Program-made: the position numbers and the translations under genes | Notes under the pieces: model-generated | The model's database searches: none | What the model was told of the DNA's origin: nothing | What the model saw: the letters and a program-made list of their open reading frames with translations, nothing else | NCBI GenBank assembly: GCA_031553615.1 | Contig: JAVBLJ010000021.1 | Span: forward strand, 8,572 to 72,571 | DNA: 64,000 nt | Source: WQXF01 sp031553615 | Lineage (GTDB): Bacteria > Bacillota > Clostridia > Christensenellales > Aristaeellaceae | Direction of reading: 5' to 3' | Part shown: one piece after another, positions 34,537-42,850 of the stretch | Position numbering within the stretch: the stretch's first letter is position 1 | Layout of the letters: every line of letters begins with the position of its first letter

Positions 34537-35463
34537 TCAATCCTCACCGCCGTTGGCACCGGCCTGATCGCGCAGCGCGGCCAATTCGGCCTCGTCAAAC
34601 GCATAATGCTTGCGGCAGAAATGGCAGCCCACTTCGGCCCCATGCTGTTCGTCGATCATCTCCTGCAATTCCGCCGCGCCCAGCGAAAGCAGCGCGCGTT
34701 CAATGCGATCCCGCGTGCAATCGCAGGTCAGCGCCAGCGGCACCTCCTCCAGAATGGATACGCCCAGGCCATCGAAGCAGCTGGCCAGCACCTGCTCCAG
34801 CGTGTTCTCGTGCAATAGGCCGCTCAGGTCGGTAAACAGCTGGGAGCGCAGCTCCAGAGCGTCCAGCGTGCTCTCCGAGCAGCCGGGCATGGCCTGGATG
34901 AGAATGCCGCCCGCCGACTTGACGCTATCGCCCAGCAGCACGCCCAGCGCGCACAACGAAGGCGTTTGCTCGGAAGCGGTGAAGTACATGGCAATGTCCT
35001 CGCCCACCTCGCCGCTGACCAGCGGCACTTGGCCGATGTAGGGCTCGCCAAAGCCCAGATCGCGCACCACGCTGAGCCGGCCTTCGCTGCCCAGCGCGCC
35101 GCTCACATCCAGCTTGCCATCGGCACGCGGCGGCAATTCAAGCTCAGGCTGGCCGATGGTGGCCTTGACCGCGCCGCGCCGCGCCACCGCCACCAGCGGA
35201 CTGGCGGGGCCATCGCCGCGCAGGGTCAGGGTGATGCTCTCCCCCACATCCTTGAGCTGGCAGCCCATCATGGCCGCTGCCGCGATCATGCGGCCCATGG
35301 CCACGGTACAGACCCGGCTGGAATGGTGGATATCGGCGGCTTCGCGCACCATGCGCGTCACATCGCAAATAAGCACGCGCGCCTCCCCGCCGCGCAGGGT
35401 GGCGTGCAAAAGGCGGCTGGGCGTATTGTGCAGGTTCAGTAGATTGTCGGTTGCAGAGCTCAT
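34537..35463 (-). CDS. hslO: Redox-regulated chaperone Hsp33
   Basis: Hsp33 holds unfolding proteins during oxidative stress after its zinc is released. The 308-residue protein has the family core (TLTLRGDGPASPLVAVA, YFTASEQTPSLCALGVLL) and the C-terminal switch with all four zinc cysteines: C247 and C249 in TCDCTRD, C280 and C283 in GCHFCRKHY. The start is ATG 35461-35463, five bases after AAGGAGG. It heads the packed group hslO-TPR-HEAT-HD on the minus strand. The 173 bases upstream contain a double-hairpin repeat and no convincing promoter. Confidence 0.95.
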   Translation of the reverse strand: MSSATDNLLNLHNTPSRLLHATLRGGEARVLICDVTRMVREAADIHHSSRVCTVAMGRMIAAAAMMGCQLKDVGESITLTLRGDGPASPLVAVARRGAVKATIGQPELELPPRADGKLDVSGALGSEGRLSVVRDLGFGEPYIGQVPLVSGEVGEDIAMYFTASEQTPSLCALGVLLGDSVKSAGGILIQAMPGCSESTLDALELRSQLFTDLSGLLHENTLEQVLASCFDGLGVSILEEVPLALTCDCTRDRIERALLSLGAAELQEMIDEQHGAEVGCHFCRKHYAFDEAELAALRDQAGANGGED

Positions 35464-35536
35464 AGGTCCTCCTTTGTGTATGAAACGCAGAACGCAAAAA
35501 ATACCATAAAATTCCTTCCGGTGATGGGTTCGCCCC

Positions 35537-35590
35537 GAAGGTTTCCAAAGGGCGACCGGAAAGCCCTTTGGTCGTGCGTGAGCACGAAAC
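35537..35590 (+). repeat. Double-hairpin repeat, copy B (solitary)
   Basis: GAAGGTTT, hairpin 1 (CCAAAGGGC / GCCCTTTGG, loop GACCGGAAA), hairpin 2 (TCGTGC / GCACGA, loop GTGA), then AAC. It lies in the leader of hslO, opposite in strand to its neighbours. I found no inverted partner. Confidence 0.8.
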
Positions 35591-35636
35591 GTCCCCAAAT
35601 CCACAGACGTCTGCTGCCCCCAGAAACGTCTCCCTG

Positions 35637-36389
35637 CTACGTACGCGTGGCCACGAAATGCCAGCGGTGATCGTGCGGCGCGGGCGATTCGAACGTACGC
35701 TCGCCATAGGCGCGGATATCGGTAAAGCCCGCTTCGGCAAGCCCGCGCTCCAGCTCCTCCCGCGAGTGCGCGCGCTGACGGTGCAGCTCGTCAAAGCGGC
35801 GGTAGCGCCCGTCGGGTTCGCGCACGAAGCAGGTCAGCTCCATCTCAATCCGGGAATAGGACGGGTCGTAGCGGTTCTGCCAAAGGTACGATACATCGGA
35901 GCGGCTTTCACCGTAGAGATTTTCGCCCAACACGTGCTCCAGCTTGTAGGGCGTGGATACGTCAAAGGCCAGCGCGCCGCCGGGGCGAAGAGCCGCATAC
36001 GCGGCCGCAAAAAAAGCGCCGACCGCCTGCGGCGTGTCCAGGTAATTCACGCCATCGCAGGTTGCCAGCACGGCATCCACTGGGCGGTGCAGCGCGAGCG
36101 CGCGCATGTCCTGCTGCACAAAGGGCACGGAAACGCCGCGCCTGCGCGCCTTATCGCCCGCCACGCGCAGCATGTCGGTGCTCAAATCCACGCCGGTGAC
36201 GGCGATGCCCTGCGCCGCAAACTCCACGGTCAGGCTGCCCGTGCCGCACGCGCACTCAACCAGCCTGCGCGGCTCCGAGCCCTGGGCGCGCAGCAGCGCC
36301 AGGTAGTGGGCCGCCCAGGCCCGATAATCCACATCGTCCATCAGCGCATCGTACACCTGCGCAAATTCCGTATACATCGGTTCTAGCAT
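35637..36389 (-). CDS. SAM-dependent class I methyltransferase
   Basis: A 250-residue Rossmann-fold methyltransferase. Motif I is LVECACGTGSLTVEFA, followed by VTGVDLSTDMLRVA (motif II), VQQDMRALAL and LATCDGVNYL (motif IV region). The N-terminus YTEFAQVYDALMDDVDY is typical of a common Firmicutes group found near hslO or ribosome-silencing genes. The substrate is unknown. The start is ATG 36389, or ATG 36377 four codons later; ribosome binding signals are weak for both. Confidence 0.85.
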   Translation of the reverse strand: MLEPMYTEFAQVYDALMDDVDYRAWAAHYLALLRAQGSEPRRLVECACGTGSLTVEFAAQGIAVTGVDLSTDMLRVAGDKARRRGVSVPFVQQDMRALALHRPVDAVLATCDGVNYLDTPQAVGAFFAAAYAALRPGGALAFDVSTPYKLEHVLGENLYGESRSDVSYLWQNRYDPSYSRIEMELTCFVREPDGRYRRFDELHRQRAHSREELERGLAEAGFTDIRAYGERTFESPAPHDHRWHFVATRT

Positions 36390-36437
36390 CGATCCATCCT
36401 TTGCACGCCGCCCAGCGTATTCCGACCTGCGGTCGGG

Positions 36438-36620
36438 CTATGCCCGCGGCTTTTCGGCGCGCAGGCGGCGGGCCACGATTCCGCCCACCCTGCCGGATTC
36501 GGCGGTGGTCAGCCCTGGCCAGCCCACCTCCAGCACCTTGGGCATGAGCCCCAGCTCCTCGGCCACCTCGTATTTAAGCCTCTCCAGGTGGGTCGGCGGC
36601 GCGTAATGATCGCGCTTCAT
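36438..36620 (-). CDS. Alpha/beta-type small acid-soluble spore protein
   Basis: SASPs coat DNA in the spore core and protect it from UV and heat; they are degraded at germination. This 60-residue protein has the family layout: LERLKYEVAEELGL, where cleavage by the GPR protease would fall at YE/VA, and the DNA-binding GLTTAESGRVGGIVARRL near the C-terminus. The start ATG 36618-36620 is seven bases after GGGGGAGG; a longer in-frame reading upstream is spurious. It lies 48 bases upstream of the methyltransferase gene but is probably expressed from a forespore promoter that I could not define. Confidence 0.88.
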   Translation of the reverse strand: MKRDHYAPPTHLERLKYEVAEELGLMPKVLEVGWPGLTTAESGRVGGIVARRLRAEKPRA

Positions 36621-36705
36621 GCGAATTCCTCCCCCTCGCAACGCGTGTTTCAACACGGTGATTCCCGCATAGCATGCGCAGGGGTACTCCGCCGTATGCG
36701 CGGGG

Positions 36706-37605
36706 TTACTCGTCCTCGTCCTCTTCATCGTTTTCGCGCAGACCCAAGTTGACCGGCGCGCCTTCGATGTTGGGGTTGATGTATCGATCAAACACGCTGT
36801 TGGCAAACGAAGCATTCACCAGGCGGCTCATGGCGAAGCCGATCAGTAGATAGTACAGCGCGATGAACAGCAGACCGTATGCGCTGCCCAAGAACACAAA
36901 CACCACCAGGCCGATGATCATGGGCAACAGCGTCGCCAAGCGAATCGCCACCGCGAAGGGCAGACGGCCTATCGCCAACAGCATCGAATTGCGGAAAAGC
37001 TGGCGCACGCGCAGCTGGTAGCCCACCATGAGCGGATAGGCAAACACCAGCGCCAGCGCCCACACCACGCCCACGATCACCATCATCACCTGCGGAATGA
37101 TGGCAATGGCGTTGCTCTGGGCCAGCGAACCATAGAACTGAACGCCAATCAGCAGCAGGAAGGGCAGCACCGAGGTGATCGCCGAGATAAGCAGACCCTG
37201 CTTCCAGTTGGCCTTAAACGCATCCTTGAAATCGCTCCAAAGGAAGGAATGCTGATCGCGCGCCCAGTTGCGGGCCACGTACGAAGCCGCGGCTGTGGAG
37301 GGCCCGGTGATCAGTATGCACGGAATGAGCAGAATGGCAAAATTACTCAGCAAGCCCAGCAGGTGGTTGGCGATTTCCTCACCCGATGCGTTGACATCAA
37401 TCGTGTTCGCGGCCATGAAGGTCAGCAGCGTGACCAGCAGCATGGGAATCCAGAACAACAGCTGAATCAGATTCAGCCGCACCAGGCTCCATAACCGCAC
37501 GCGCAGCACCTGCCAGAACAGTTGAAACCGGTTGGACGGCAGGTCATCCTCCGTGTAATCCGCCTGACCCGCCTTGCCGTAGTAAAACCGATCAAAAAAA
37601 CCCAT
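36706..37605 (-). CDS. DUF624 / YesL-like membrane protein
   Basis: A 299-residue integral membrane protein with about six spans. It has the family segment ITGPSTAAASYVARNWARDQHSFLWSDFKDAFKANW in the middle and an acidic tail (ENDEEDEDE). YesL relatives often accompany sugar transport systems, but none is adjacent here. The N-terminal MGFFDRFYYGKAG and ATG 37605 are clear. Its biochemical role is not known. Confidence 0.85.
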   Translation of the reverse strand: MGFFDRFYYGKAGQADYTEDDLPSNRFQLFWQVLRVRLWSLVRLNLIQLLFWIPMLLVTLLTFMAANTIDVNASGEEIANHLLGLLSNFAILLIPCILITGPSTAAASYVARNWARDQHSFLWSDFKDAFKANWKQGLLISAITSVLPFLLLIGVQFYGSLAQSNAIAIIPQVMMVIVGVVWALALVFAYPLMVGYQLRVRQLFRNSMLLAIGRLPFAVAIRLATLLPMIIGLVVFVFLGSAYGLLFIALYYLLIGFAMSRLVNASFANSVFDRYINPNIEGAPVNLGLRENDEEDEDE

Positions 37606-37692
37606 ACTTCCGCCTCCCAGCGCTAAAAATATCGTGTGTCCGCCCGTTTATGCACCGCTTGCGCAGACCTGCCGCTGCGCCGGTTCCCCGCT

Positions 37693-38838
37693 TTACGCGC
37701 GCCAAGCGATGAGGTCGTGGAAAAGCTGCACCCCGTAGAGCAGCGCGCGCTCGTCGAAATCGAAACGCTCACTGTGCAGCGGCGCGCTGTGCGCATCGTC
37801 CATGCAGCCGCAGAAGCAGTATGCACCGGGCACCGCGTGTTGGAAAAAAGAGAAATCCTCGGCGATCATCTTGGGCGGCACCTGCAGCAGGAATGAGCCC
37901 GCCGCCCTCATGAGCTGGCGGGTCTCCCCCTCGTGATTGAACACGCAGGGGTAGCACACCGGCTCCTCGATTTCGCCGCGCACGCCGAACGCCGCCTCCA
38001 CCGCGCGCACATCGTCGCGTATGAAGCCCTGCAGCGCCGCGTATGTTTCATCCGAAAAGGTGCGCACCGTGCATTCAAGCCGCGCCCTGTCCGCAATCAC
38101 GTTGCGACGCTCGCCCGCGCGCAGCACGCCCACCGTGACCAGCGCGCGCTCAAACGGATTGAGCCGCCGCGTCACCGTGGTCTGCAGCAGGGTGTAAAGG
38201 TGCGCCGCCGCCGCCACCGCGTCCACGCCCAGGTGGGGCAGGGCGCCGTGGGCCGCACGCCCGTGCAGGGTGATGTTCAGTTCACTGGTCTGCGCCATCA
38301 GCGGGCCGATGCAGGTGCCAATCGTGCCCAGCGGCAGATCGGGCATCATGTGCAGGCCGTAGATTGCTTCGACCTTGGGGTTTTCCAGCGCGCCTGCCTC
38401 GATCATGCGCCGGGCTCCGCCGGTGGTCTCCTCCGCGGGCTGGAACAGCAGCACCACGTCGTCGCGCATCTCGCCCCGATGCTCCGCAATCAGCCGCGCG
38501 AGGCTGAGCAAGCAGGCCATGTGCCCATCGTGCCCGCAGGCATGCATGCGTCCCGGATGCTCCGATGCATCCGGCCGGCCCGTACCCTCGGCAATGCAAA
38601 GCGCATCGATATCGGCGCGAAAGGCGATGCACCGCCCGCTCCCATCGCCACGAAACACGGCGCGCGCGCCGGTATCGGCGCAAGGCCCCAGCGCATCGGG
38701 CGCAAGCGCGGCCAACGCCTCCAGCAGGTAGCGCTGTGTCTTGTGCTCCAGCGCGCTCTCCTCGGGGATGCGGTGCAATGCGCTGCGATCCGCGCAGATG
38801 AGCGGCAGTTGAGCCTGGATCTCCTCCATAATGCGCAT
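37693..38838 (-). CDS. M20-family amidohydrolase (N-acyl-amino acid hydrolase type)
   Basis: A metal-dependent hydrolase that removes acyl groups from amino acids or similar amides. The 381-residue protein has HACGHDGHMACLL, the glutamates in LLFQPAEETTGGARRMIE, and GRAAHGALPHLGVDA of the dimerisation domain. A late metal-ligand region reads MIAEDFSFF. This is the hippurate hydrolase/IAA-amino acid hydrolase subgroup. ATG 38836-38838 has GGAGG seven bases upstream. The exact substrate is unknown. Confidence 0.9.
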   Translation of the reverse strand: MRIMEEIQAQLPLICADRSALHRIPEESALEHKTQRYLLEALAALAPDALGPCADTGARAVFRGDGSGRCIAFRADIDALCIAEGTGRPDASEHPGRMHACGHDGHMACLLSLARLIAEHRGEMRDDVVLLFQPAEETTGGARRMIEAGALENPKVEAIYGLHMMPDLPLGTIGTCIGPLMAQTSELNITLHGRAAHGALPHLGVDAVAAAAHLYTLLQTTVTRRLNPFERALVTVGVLRAGERRNVIADRARLECTVRTFSDETYAALQGFIRDDVRAVEAAFGVRGEIEEPVCYPCVFNHEGETRQLMRAAGSFLLQVPPKMIAEDFSFFQHAVPGAYCFCGCMDDAHSAPLHSERFDFDERALLYGVQLFHDLIAWRA

Positions 38839-38887
38839 GTGATTTCCTCCGCCTACTGGTATTCGCGTATGATACCACATTCAGCGC

Positions 38888-38929
38888 AAAAAATGAAGAG
38901 GAAGCATACGGCCTTCCGCCGCTTCCTCT
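38888..38929 (-). terminator. Terminator of the gene at 39019
   Basis: On minus, AGAGGAAGC and GCTTCCTCT form a 9-bp stem with an inner G/C-rich helix, followed by TCATTTTTT. It lies between the DUF6273-like and M20 genes. Confidence 0.75.
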
Positions 38930-38951
38930 CGATAAATCGCTTTGCGTCGTT

Positions 38952-38980
38952 TCGGGTCGTGTCGGGTCGTGTCGGGCCGT
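38952..38980. repeat. 10-bp tandem repeat
   Basis: Three copies of TCGGGTCGTG-like units in the spacer downstream of the gene at 39019. Confidence 0.6.
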
Positions 38981-39018
38981 CACAAGTCGTTTTGCGCCGC
39001 CGCATCGCCAGGTGGCGG

Positions 39019-39735
39019 CTACTCCTCCTCGCAGAACGGGTTCTCCAGCGTGCCCTCGCCCTGGGTGAAGGGCAGTTCTTCGACGGTCACCCAAATCGCC
39101 GCGCGGACCCCCACGTTATCGCGCTCGACGCGCGCCAGCGCAAGGATTCCGTCGGTGCGCACCAGGTGCACGTTGGTCTCGTTGGCCTTGGTGCGCGTGT
39201 AGTAGTTGGTGTAATCGCTATCCTTGGCATCCCAAAGGTTGTTGTCGTACGCATGGGTGGTGCCTTCGGCGATGCGGTTGGGGTCGGCCGCGTACTTGTC
39301 GTCCACGAAGCCATAATCCGGATTGGTGAGCTCCGCATCGGAGGGGATGAACACCTTGCCCACCTTGCCGTTATCGTAGAGAATGCCGCGCTCGGCCTTT
39401 GTGAACGCCTCGTTGATGAACACGCGGTTCAGCCACGTGCGCAGGTCGCTGCTTTCCCATTCGTTCTGCTCCAGATCGAATTCGTGGGTATCCAATATCA
39501 GCTCGCTGAGCAGCAGCGCGCGGCCCTTCTTGACGGTGAGCACGCGCCACAGGATGGGCTCGTCGTCGTACTCCTGCGGATAGTGGCCAAAGAGCACGTA
39601 CTGATAGCCTTCGTTCGCGTCCCAGCCACGCAGCGCGTCGGCATCGAACGCGCCATCAGCCAGGCCCGCCGCACAGGACGAGCAAGCCACCAAAAGCGCC
39701 AGCAGTAGAGCGATCCTCGCAAAGTGTTTGCGCAT
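39019..39735 (-). CDS. Exported DUF6273-domain protein
   Basis: A 238-residue exported protein. The N-terminus is a signal with a possible lipobox (ALLVACSSC). The rest is the domain often annotated DUF6273: YVLFGHYPQEYDDEPILWRVL, then ELILDTHEFD, W-x2-SDLRTWLNRVFINEAFTKAE and a C-terminal ALARVERDNVGVRAAIWV. The family resembles formylglycine-enzyme-like surface domains but has no assigned activity. ATG 39733-39735 is behind GAAGGATG. It is divergent from the gene at 39917. Confidence 0.8.
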   Translation of the reverse strand: MRKHFARIALLLALLVACSSCAAGLADGAFDADALRGWDANEGYQYVLFGHYPQEYDDEPILWRVLTVKKGRALLLSELILDTHEFDLEQNEWESSDLRTWLNRVFINEAFTKAERGILYDNGKVGKVFIPSDAELTNPDYGFVDDKYAADPNRIAEGTTHAYDNNLWDAKDSDYTNYYTRTKANETNVHLVRTDGILALARVERDNVGVRAAIWVTVEELPFTQGEGTLENPFCEEE

Positions 39736-39760
39736 AAACCCACATCCTTCTACAATCATA

Positions 39761-39800
39761 TTGATTCGCATTGATTCGTTTTGATTCGTTTTGATTCATA
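39761..39800. repeat. 10-bp tandem repeat in a divergent promoter region
   Basis: Four direct copies of TTGATTCGTT-like units, with a fifth degenerate copy, between the divergent genes at 39735 and 39917. The period of about one helical turn puts all copies on one DNA face, so it could be a binding array or a slippage product. Confidence 0.65.
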
Positions 39801-39831
39801 TTGGATTGCGGTAATATAGTACCATTTTTCT

Positions 39832-39860
39832 TTGCGTTTTCCCTGCCGAACCCGTATACT
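39832..39860 (+). promoter_or_regulatory. Probable promoter for the gene at 39917
   Basis: TTGCGT (39832-39837), 17-base spacer and TATACT (39855-39860). Confidence 0.6.
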
Positions 39861-39916
39861 AAATGTAAACCAACTCCATTTTTCGCGCAAAAAGAGCCGT
39901 GCAGAGGAATACTACC

Positions 39917-41026
39917 ATGAAATCACTCACGAAAATGAGCAGGAAAGCACGCAAACAATTGAGCAGAGCGCTGATCCTGCTCGCCATATGCGTCTGCGGC
40001 GCCTCGGCTTGGGCCGCCGATTCGCCGGCGGAGCTGGTCACCTCCGAAATCCAGGCGCGGGTCGCCGAGCTATACGCCAGCCCGGAAGTCGCCCGGAGCC
40101 TGCTCCTCGGCGAGATTCCCGAAAAGCACCAGGGCACGATCGAGCCCTTTATGAACGGCGATACGTACCGATCGTATCAAAGCCGGAGCGAGCGCATCGA
40201 ATGGGGCTTTTATTGGGATACCCCGACGAGCGAGCTGGCAGGCGATACGCTGAAAGCCTATCTTTCCCTGCGGCACCGCGTCAATTCGGATGGCACGCTC
40301 ACCTATATGTACGATCCATTCGATGCCGCGAAGGGCGCGAGCCTCTCCTACGACGATTGCGACGTGGCGTGGCGACTTACTGTAGCCGCGGATCGCGTCG
40401 CCGCCACGCTGGAGGAGTTTGTGGCGCTGGCCGCCAATACCACCGGGGTATGGGGTGAGCTCGAAGGTGATGCGAAGGCTGCACAAGAAGCCGTGTGCGG
40501 GGCGATCGTGCGCAAGTGGGAGACAGAATTTCCGTTGGCTTCCCGCGCGCTCAACACCGGCTACCCGATCCCTTGCCTGGAGGCGGATTACGCGGCAGGC
40601 ACGTATTGCGCGAGCTTGGATTTCGAATTGCATCCCGATTGCAACGAATACGCCGATTATGCGCTGACCGCTGCCCAGTTCGGGGAGGCCCTCGCCCTGC
40701 TCGAACCGCTGGCCACCCACCTTCGCACGGAGGCGCTTATGGGCTACCTTCGCTCGCGGCAGCTACCGCCCAGCCGCATCTATGAGATGTACGGCGGTTC
40801 CGAGGAGGATTTCTGCTGGTTGCAAGAAAGCCCCGCCATCGACGGCGATGACGCCGTCTACTTCCTGCGCTATAACGACGAATATGACGCCATCATTGGG
40901 CTGACGCAAGCCGAGTTCAACGCGCTCGCTTTCGAATGGTGGCCGCTGGATCAGCCCGCGCGCTTTGCCGCTATGCGAGAAACATACGAGCGCCTTGCCG
41001 CCGAGGGCCGGTGTGCGGACGAGTAG
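39917..41026 (+). CDS. Exported protein of unknown function
   Basis: A 369-residue protein with a cleavable-looking signal peptide (KQLSRALILLAICVCGASAWA, cleavage near ASAWA-AD). The mature part is acidic with several cysteines and aromatic residues (GFYWDTPTSELAGD, DEYDAIIGLTQAEFNALAFEWWPL). I recognise no domain. ATG 39917 follows GAGG by nine bases. It is divergent from the DUF6273-type gene, and both encode exported proteins. Confidence 0.65.
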   Translation: MKSLTKMSRKARKQLSRALILLAICVCGASAWAADSPAELVTSEIQARVAELYASPEVARSLLLGEIPEKHQGTIEPFMNGDTYRSYQSRSERIEWGFYWDTPTSELAGDTLKAYLSLRHRVNSDGTLTYMYDPFDAAKGASLSYDDCDVAWRLTVAADRVAATLEEFVALAANTTGVWGELEGDAKAAQEAVCGAIVRKWETEFPLASRALNTGYPIPCLEADYAAGTYCASLDFELHPDCNEYADYALTAAQFGEALALLEPLATHLRTEALMGYLRSRQLPPSRIYEMYGGSEEDFCWLQESPAIDGDDAVYFLRYNDEYDAIIGLTQAEFNALAFEWWPLDQPARFAAMRETYERLAAEGRCADE

Positions 41027-41100
41027 CCTGCTCAGGGCATTCCTGCAGCGCCCCTTCCCCCTCGCAACCCCCACTCAAAAAAGAAACGCCGAGAAAACCG

Positions 41101-41129
41101 TTGACATTTCCCCGGCGCGCGCCTATACT
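41101..41129 (+). promoter_or_regulatory. Strong sigma-A promoter driving the T-box leader
   Basis: Consensus TTGACA (41101-41106), exactly 17 bases, then TATACT (41124-41129). The transcript should start near 41136. Confidence 0.85.
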
Positions 41130-41135
41130 ATATCA

Positions 41136-41400
41136 AAATCACGCTAGGATGGGGATCAAACCGCGCGCAACCCGCTTTCAGAGAGCTTCCGGATGGTGCA
41201 AGGAAGCAGCGGCGGCGCGGAGATTACGCCCCGGAGCGCGGCAGAGAACCGGCGTTTGCGCGCCGCAGTAGATTGCCGCCGGTGCGCCGGATACAGCGCG
41301 GGGCCCGCAGGGGCTCATGAGGGATGCTCCGCAAGGCGCATCCGAACGGAAGTGGTACCGCGTACTGCGCCTTCCCGGTTTTTCCGGGGAGGCGTTTTTG
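41136..41400 (+). promoter_or_regulatory. T-box riboswitch, tyrosine specifier
   Basis: This leader senses uncharged tRNA and lets transcription continue when the amino acid is scarce. Stem I has the conserved AGAGAG bulge (41180-41185) and the GGATGGTGCAAGG apical segment (41191-). GGGG pairs with CCCC and CCGCGC with GCGCGG around an internal loop whose 3' side reads AGATTACG, placing TAC (41225-41227) in the specifier position after GAx. The T-box GGAAGTGGTACCGCG (41348-41362) carries TGGT, matching an A discriminator base. The competing terminator is CGCCTTCCCGG / CCGGGGAGGCG (41368-41394) with TTTTT. TAC means tRNA-Tyr, consistent with tyrS downstream. Confidence 0.9.
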
Positions 41401-41464
41401 TTTTCCACTTTCGTTCTCCCCTCCAAACTCAAACGAGCCTCTAAATCGAAAGGAGTCTTGCCCC

Positions 41465-42658
41465 ATGCAATCTGCTGCGCCCGACCTGCGCTTCGCCGAC
41501 CGATTCGAGGGAATCACCGGCAGCGCCATCCGCGAAATTTTGAAGCTGCTCGGCAAGCCGGGCATGATCTCCTTTGGCGGCGGCAACCCGGCCTCCAGCG
41601 CGCTGGAGGAGGACGTGATCGCCGAACTGGCGCAGCGTGTGCTGGCGCGCGACGGCAAGGCCATTTTGCAATACGGCACCACCGAGGGCTACGCGCCGCT
41701 CAAGCAGGCGCTGTGCGATTGGCTCGCGCCCCTGGGCTTCCGGCCCGCGCCCGAGGAGGTGCTGCCCGTCACCGGCTCCACCCAGGGCATCGACCTGGTG
41801 GCCAAGGCGGTGATCAATCCGGGCGACGTGGTGCTGGTGGAAAACCCCTCGTACCTGGGCACGCTGCAAGCGCTGCGGCTTTACCAGGCCAAGCTGGTGC
41901 CCGTTCCCACCGACGCGGGCGGCATCGTGCTGGAAGCACTGGAGGCGCAAATCAAGGCGCACAAGCCCAAGATGCTGTACGTGATCCCCACCTTCCAGAA
42001 CCCGACCGGAATCACCCTGGCCGCCGATCGCCGCGCGCCCATCGCCGAAATGGCCGCCAAGTACGGCGTGCTGGTGCTGGAGGACGATCCGTACCGCGAT
42101 CTGCGCTATGCGGGGGAACCGCTGCCCGCCATCAAATCGTACGATACCGAGGGCTGGGTGGCGCACCTATCCAGCTTTTCGAAGATCATATCCCCCGGCC
42201 TGCGCTGCGGCGCGCTCACCTGCCGGCCCGATCTGCTGCGCAAGGCGGTCATCGGCAAGCAGAGCACCGACGTGCACACCAGCTCGCTCACCCAGGCCAT
42301 CGTGGCCGAGTACCTGGCCGACGGCCTGCTCCCCGCGCACATCGCCGCCATTTGCAAAAGCTACGGCGCACAGATGCGCGCCATGCAGGAACACTTGACC
42401 CGCTTCCCCGAGGGTACCCGATATACCCGGCCGCAGGGCGGTCTGTTCCTATGGGTGCAGCTGCCGGGAGGGCTGGATGCGGAAGCCCTGCTGCGCAGCG
42501 CCATCGACCGGAACGTGGCCTTCGTGCCGGGCACGCACTTCTTCTGCGAAGGCGGCCACACCGACACCCTGCGGCTCAACTTCTCCAACAGCACACTGGA
42601 GCAAATCGATACCGGCATGGACACACTGCGCACGGTGATCGAGGAAGCGCTGGCATAA
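41465..42658 (+). CDS. PLP-dependent class I aminotransferase, probably aromatic amino acid type
   Basis: This enzyme transfers amino groups between amino and oxo acids. The 397-residue protein has the fold-type I landmarks: ISFGGGNPASS, LPVTGSTQGIDLVAKAVINPGD, PTFQNPTGITL, the Asp of LVLEDDPYRDLRY, and the PLP lysine in SSFSKIISPGLRCG. It resembles the aminotransferase domain of the 2-aminoadipate/MocR group without the DNA-binding part. The tyrosine-specific T-box directly upstream points to an aromatic substrate, which is inference. ATG 41465 follows AAAGGAG by ten bases. It is probably co-transcribed with tyrS. Confidence 0.88.
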   Translation: MQSAAPDLRFADRFEGITGSAIREILKLLGKPGMISFGGGNPASSALEEDVIAELAQRVLARDGKAILQYGTTEGYAPLKQALCDWLAPLGFRPAPEEVLPVTGSTQGIDLVAKAVINPGDVVLVENPSYLGTLQALRLYQAKLVPVPTDAGGIVLEALEAQIKAHKPKMLYVIPTFQNPTGITLAADRRAPIAEMAAKYGVLVLEDDPYRDLRYAGEPLPAIKSYDTEGWVAHLSSFSKIISPGLRCGALTCRPDLLRKAVIGKQSTDVHTSSLTQAIVAEYLADGLLPAHIAAICKSYGAQMRAMQEHLTRFPEGTRYTRPQGGLFLWVQLPGGLDAEALLRSAIDRNVAFVPGTHFFCEGGHTDTLRLNFSNSTLEQIDTGMDTLRTVIEEALA

Positions 42659-42682
42659 CTCTGACATGCGCTGGAAGCCCCC

Positions 42683-42735
42683 GAGGTTTCCAAAGGGCGA
42701 CCGGAAAGCCCTTTGGTCGACCGCGAGGGCGAAAC
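42683..42735 (+). repeat. Double-hairpin repeat, copy C1
   Basis: GAGGTTT, hairpin 1 (CCAAAGGGC / GCCCTTTGG, loop GACCGGAAA), hairpin 2 (TCGACC / GGGCGA, loop GCGA), then AAC. Left half of an inverted pair in the aminotransferase-tyrS spacer. Confidence 0.8.
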
Positions 42736-42757
42736 ACCCAAGCTTTTTCAGCAGGCA

Positions 42758-42809
42758 TTTCGTGCCACGCACGACTCAAGGGCTTTCCGATCGCCCTTGA
42801 GAATCCTTC
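42758..42809 (-). repeat. Double-hairpin repeat, copy C2
   Basis: Read on minus: GAAGGATT, hairpin 1 (CTCAAGGGC / GCCCTTGAG, loop GATCGGAAA), hairpin 2 (TCGTGC / GCACGA, loop GTG), then AAA. The GAAGG ends of C1 and C2 are outermost. Confidence 0.78.
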
Positions 42810-42850
42810 GGGGAAATACGTCCTCGCAAAAAAACAGGGAGGAAACCACC

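Noticed and set aside
35591..35636. Inverted partner for repeat B
   Set aside because: No GAAGG-hairpin-hairpin layout could be found on the minus strand on either side of copy B.
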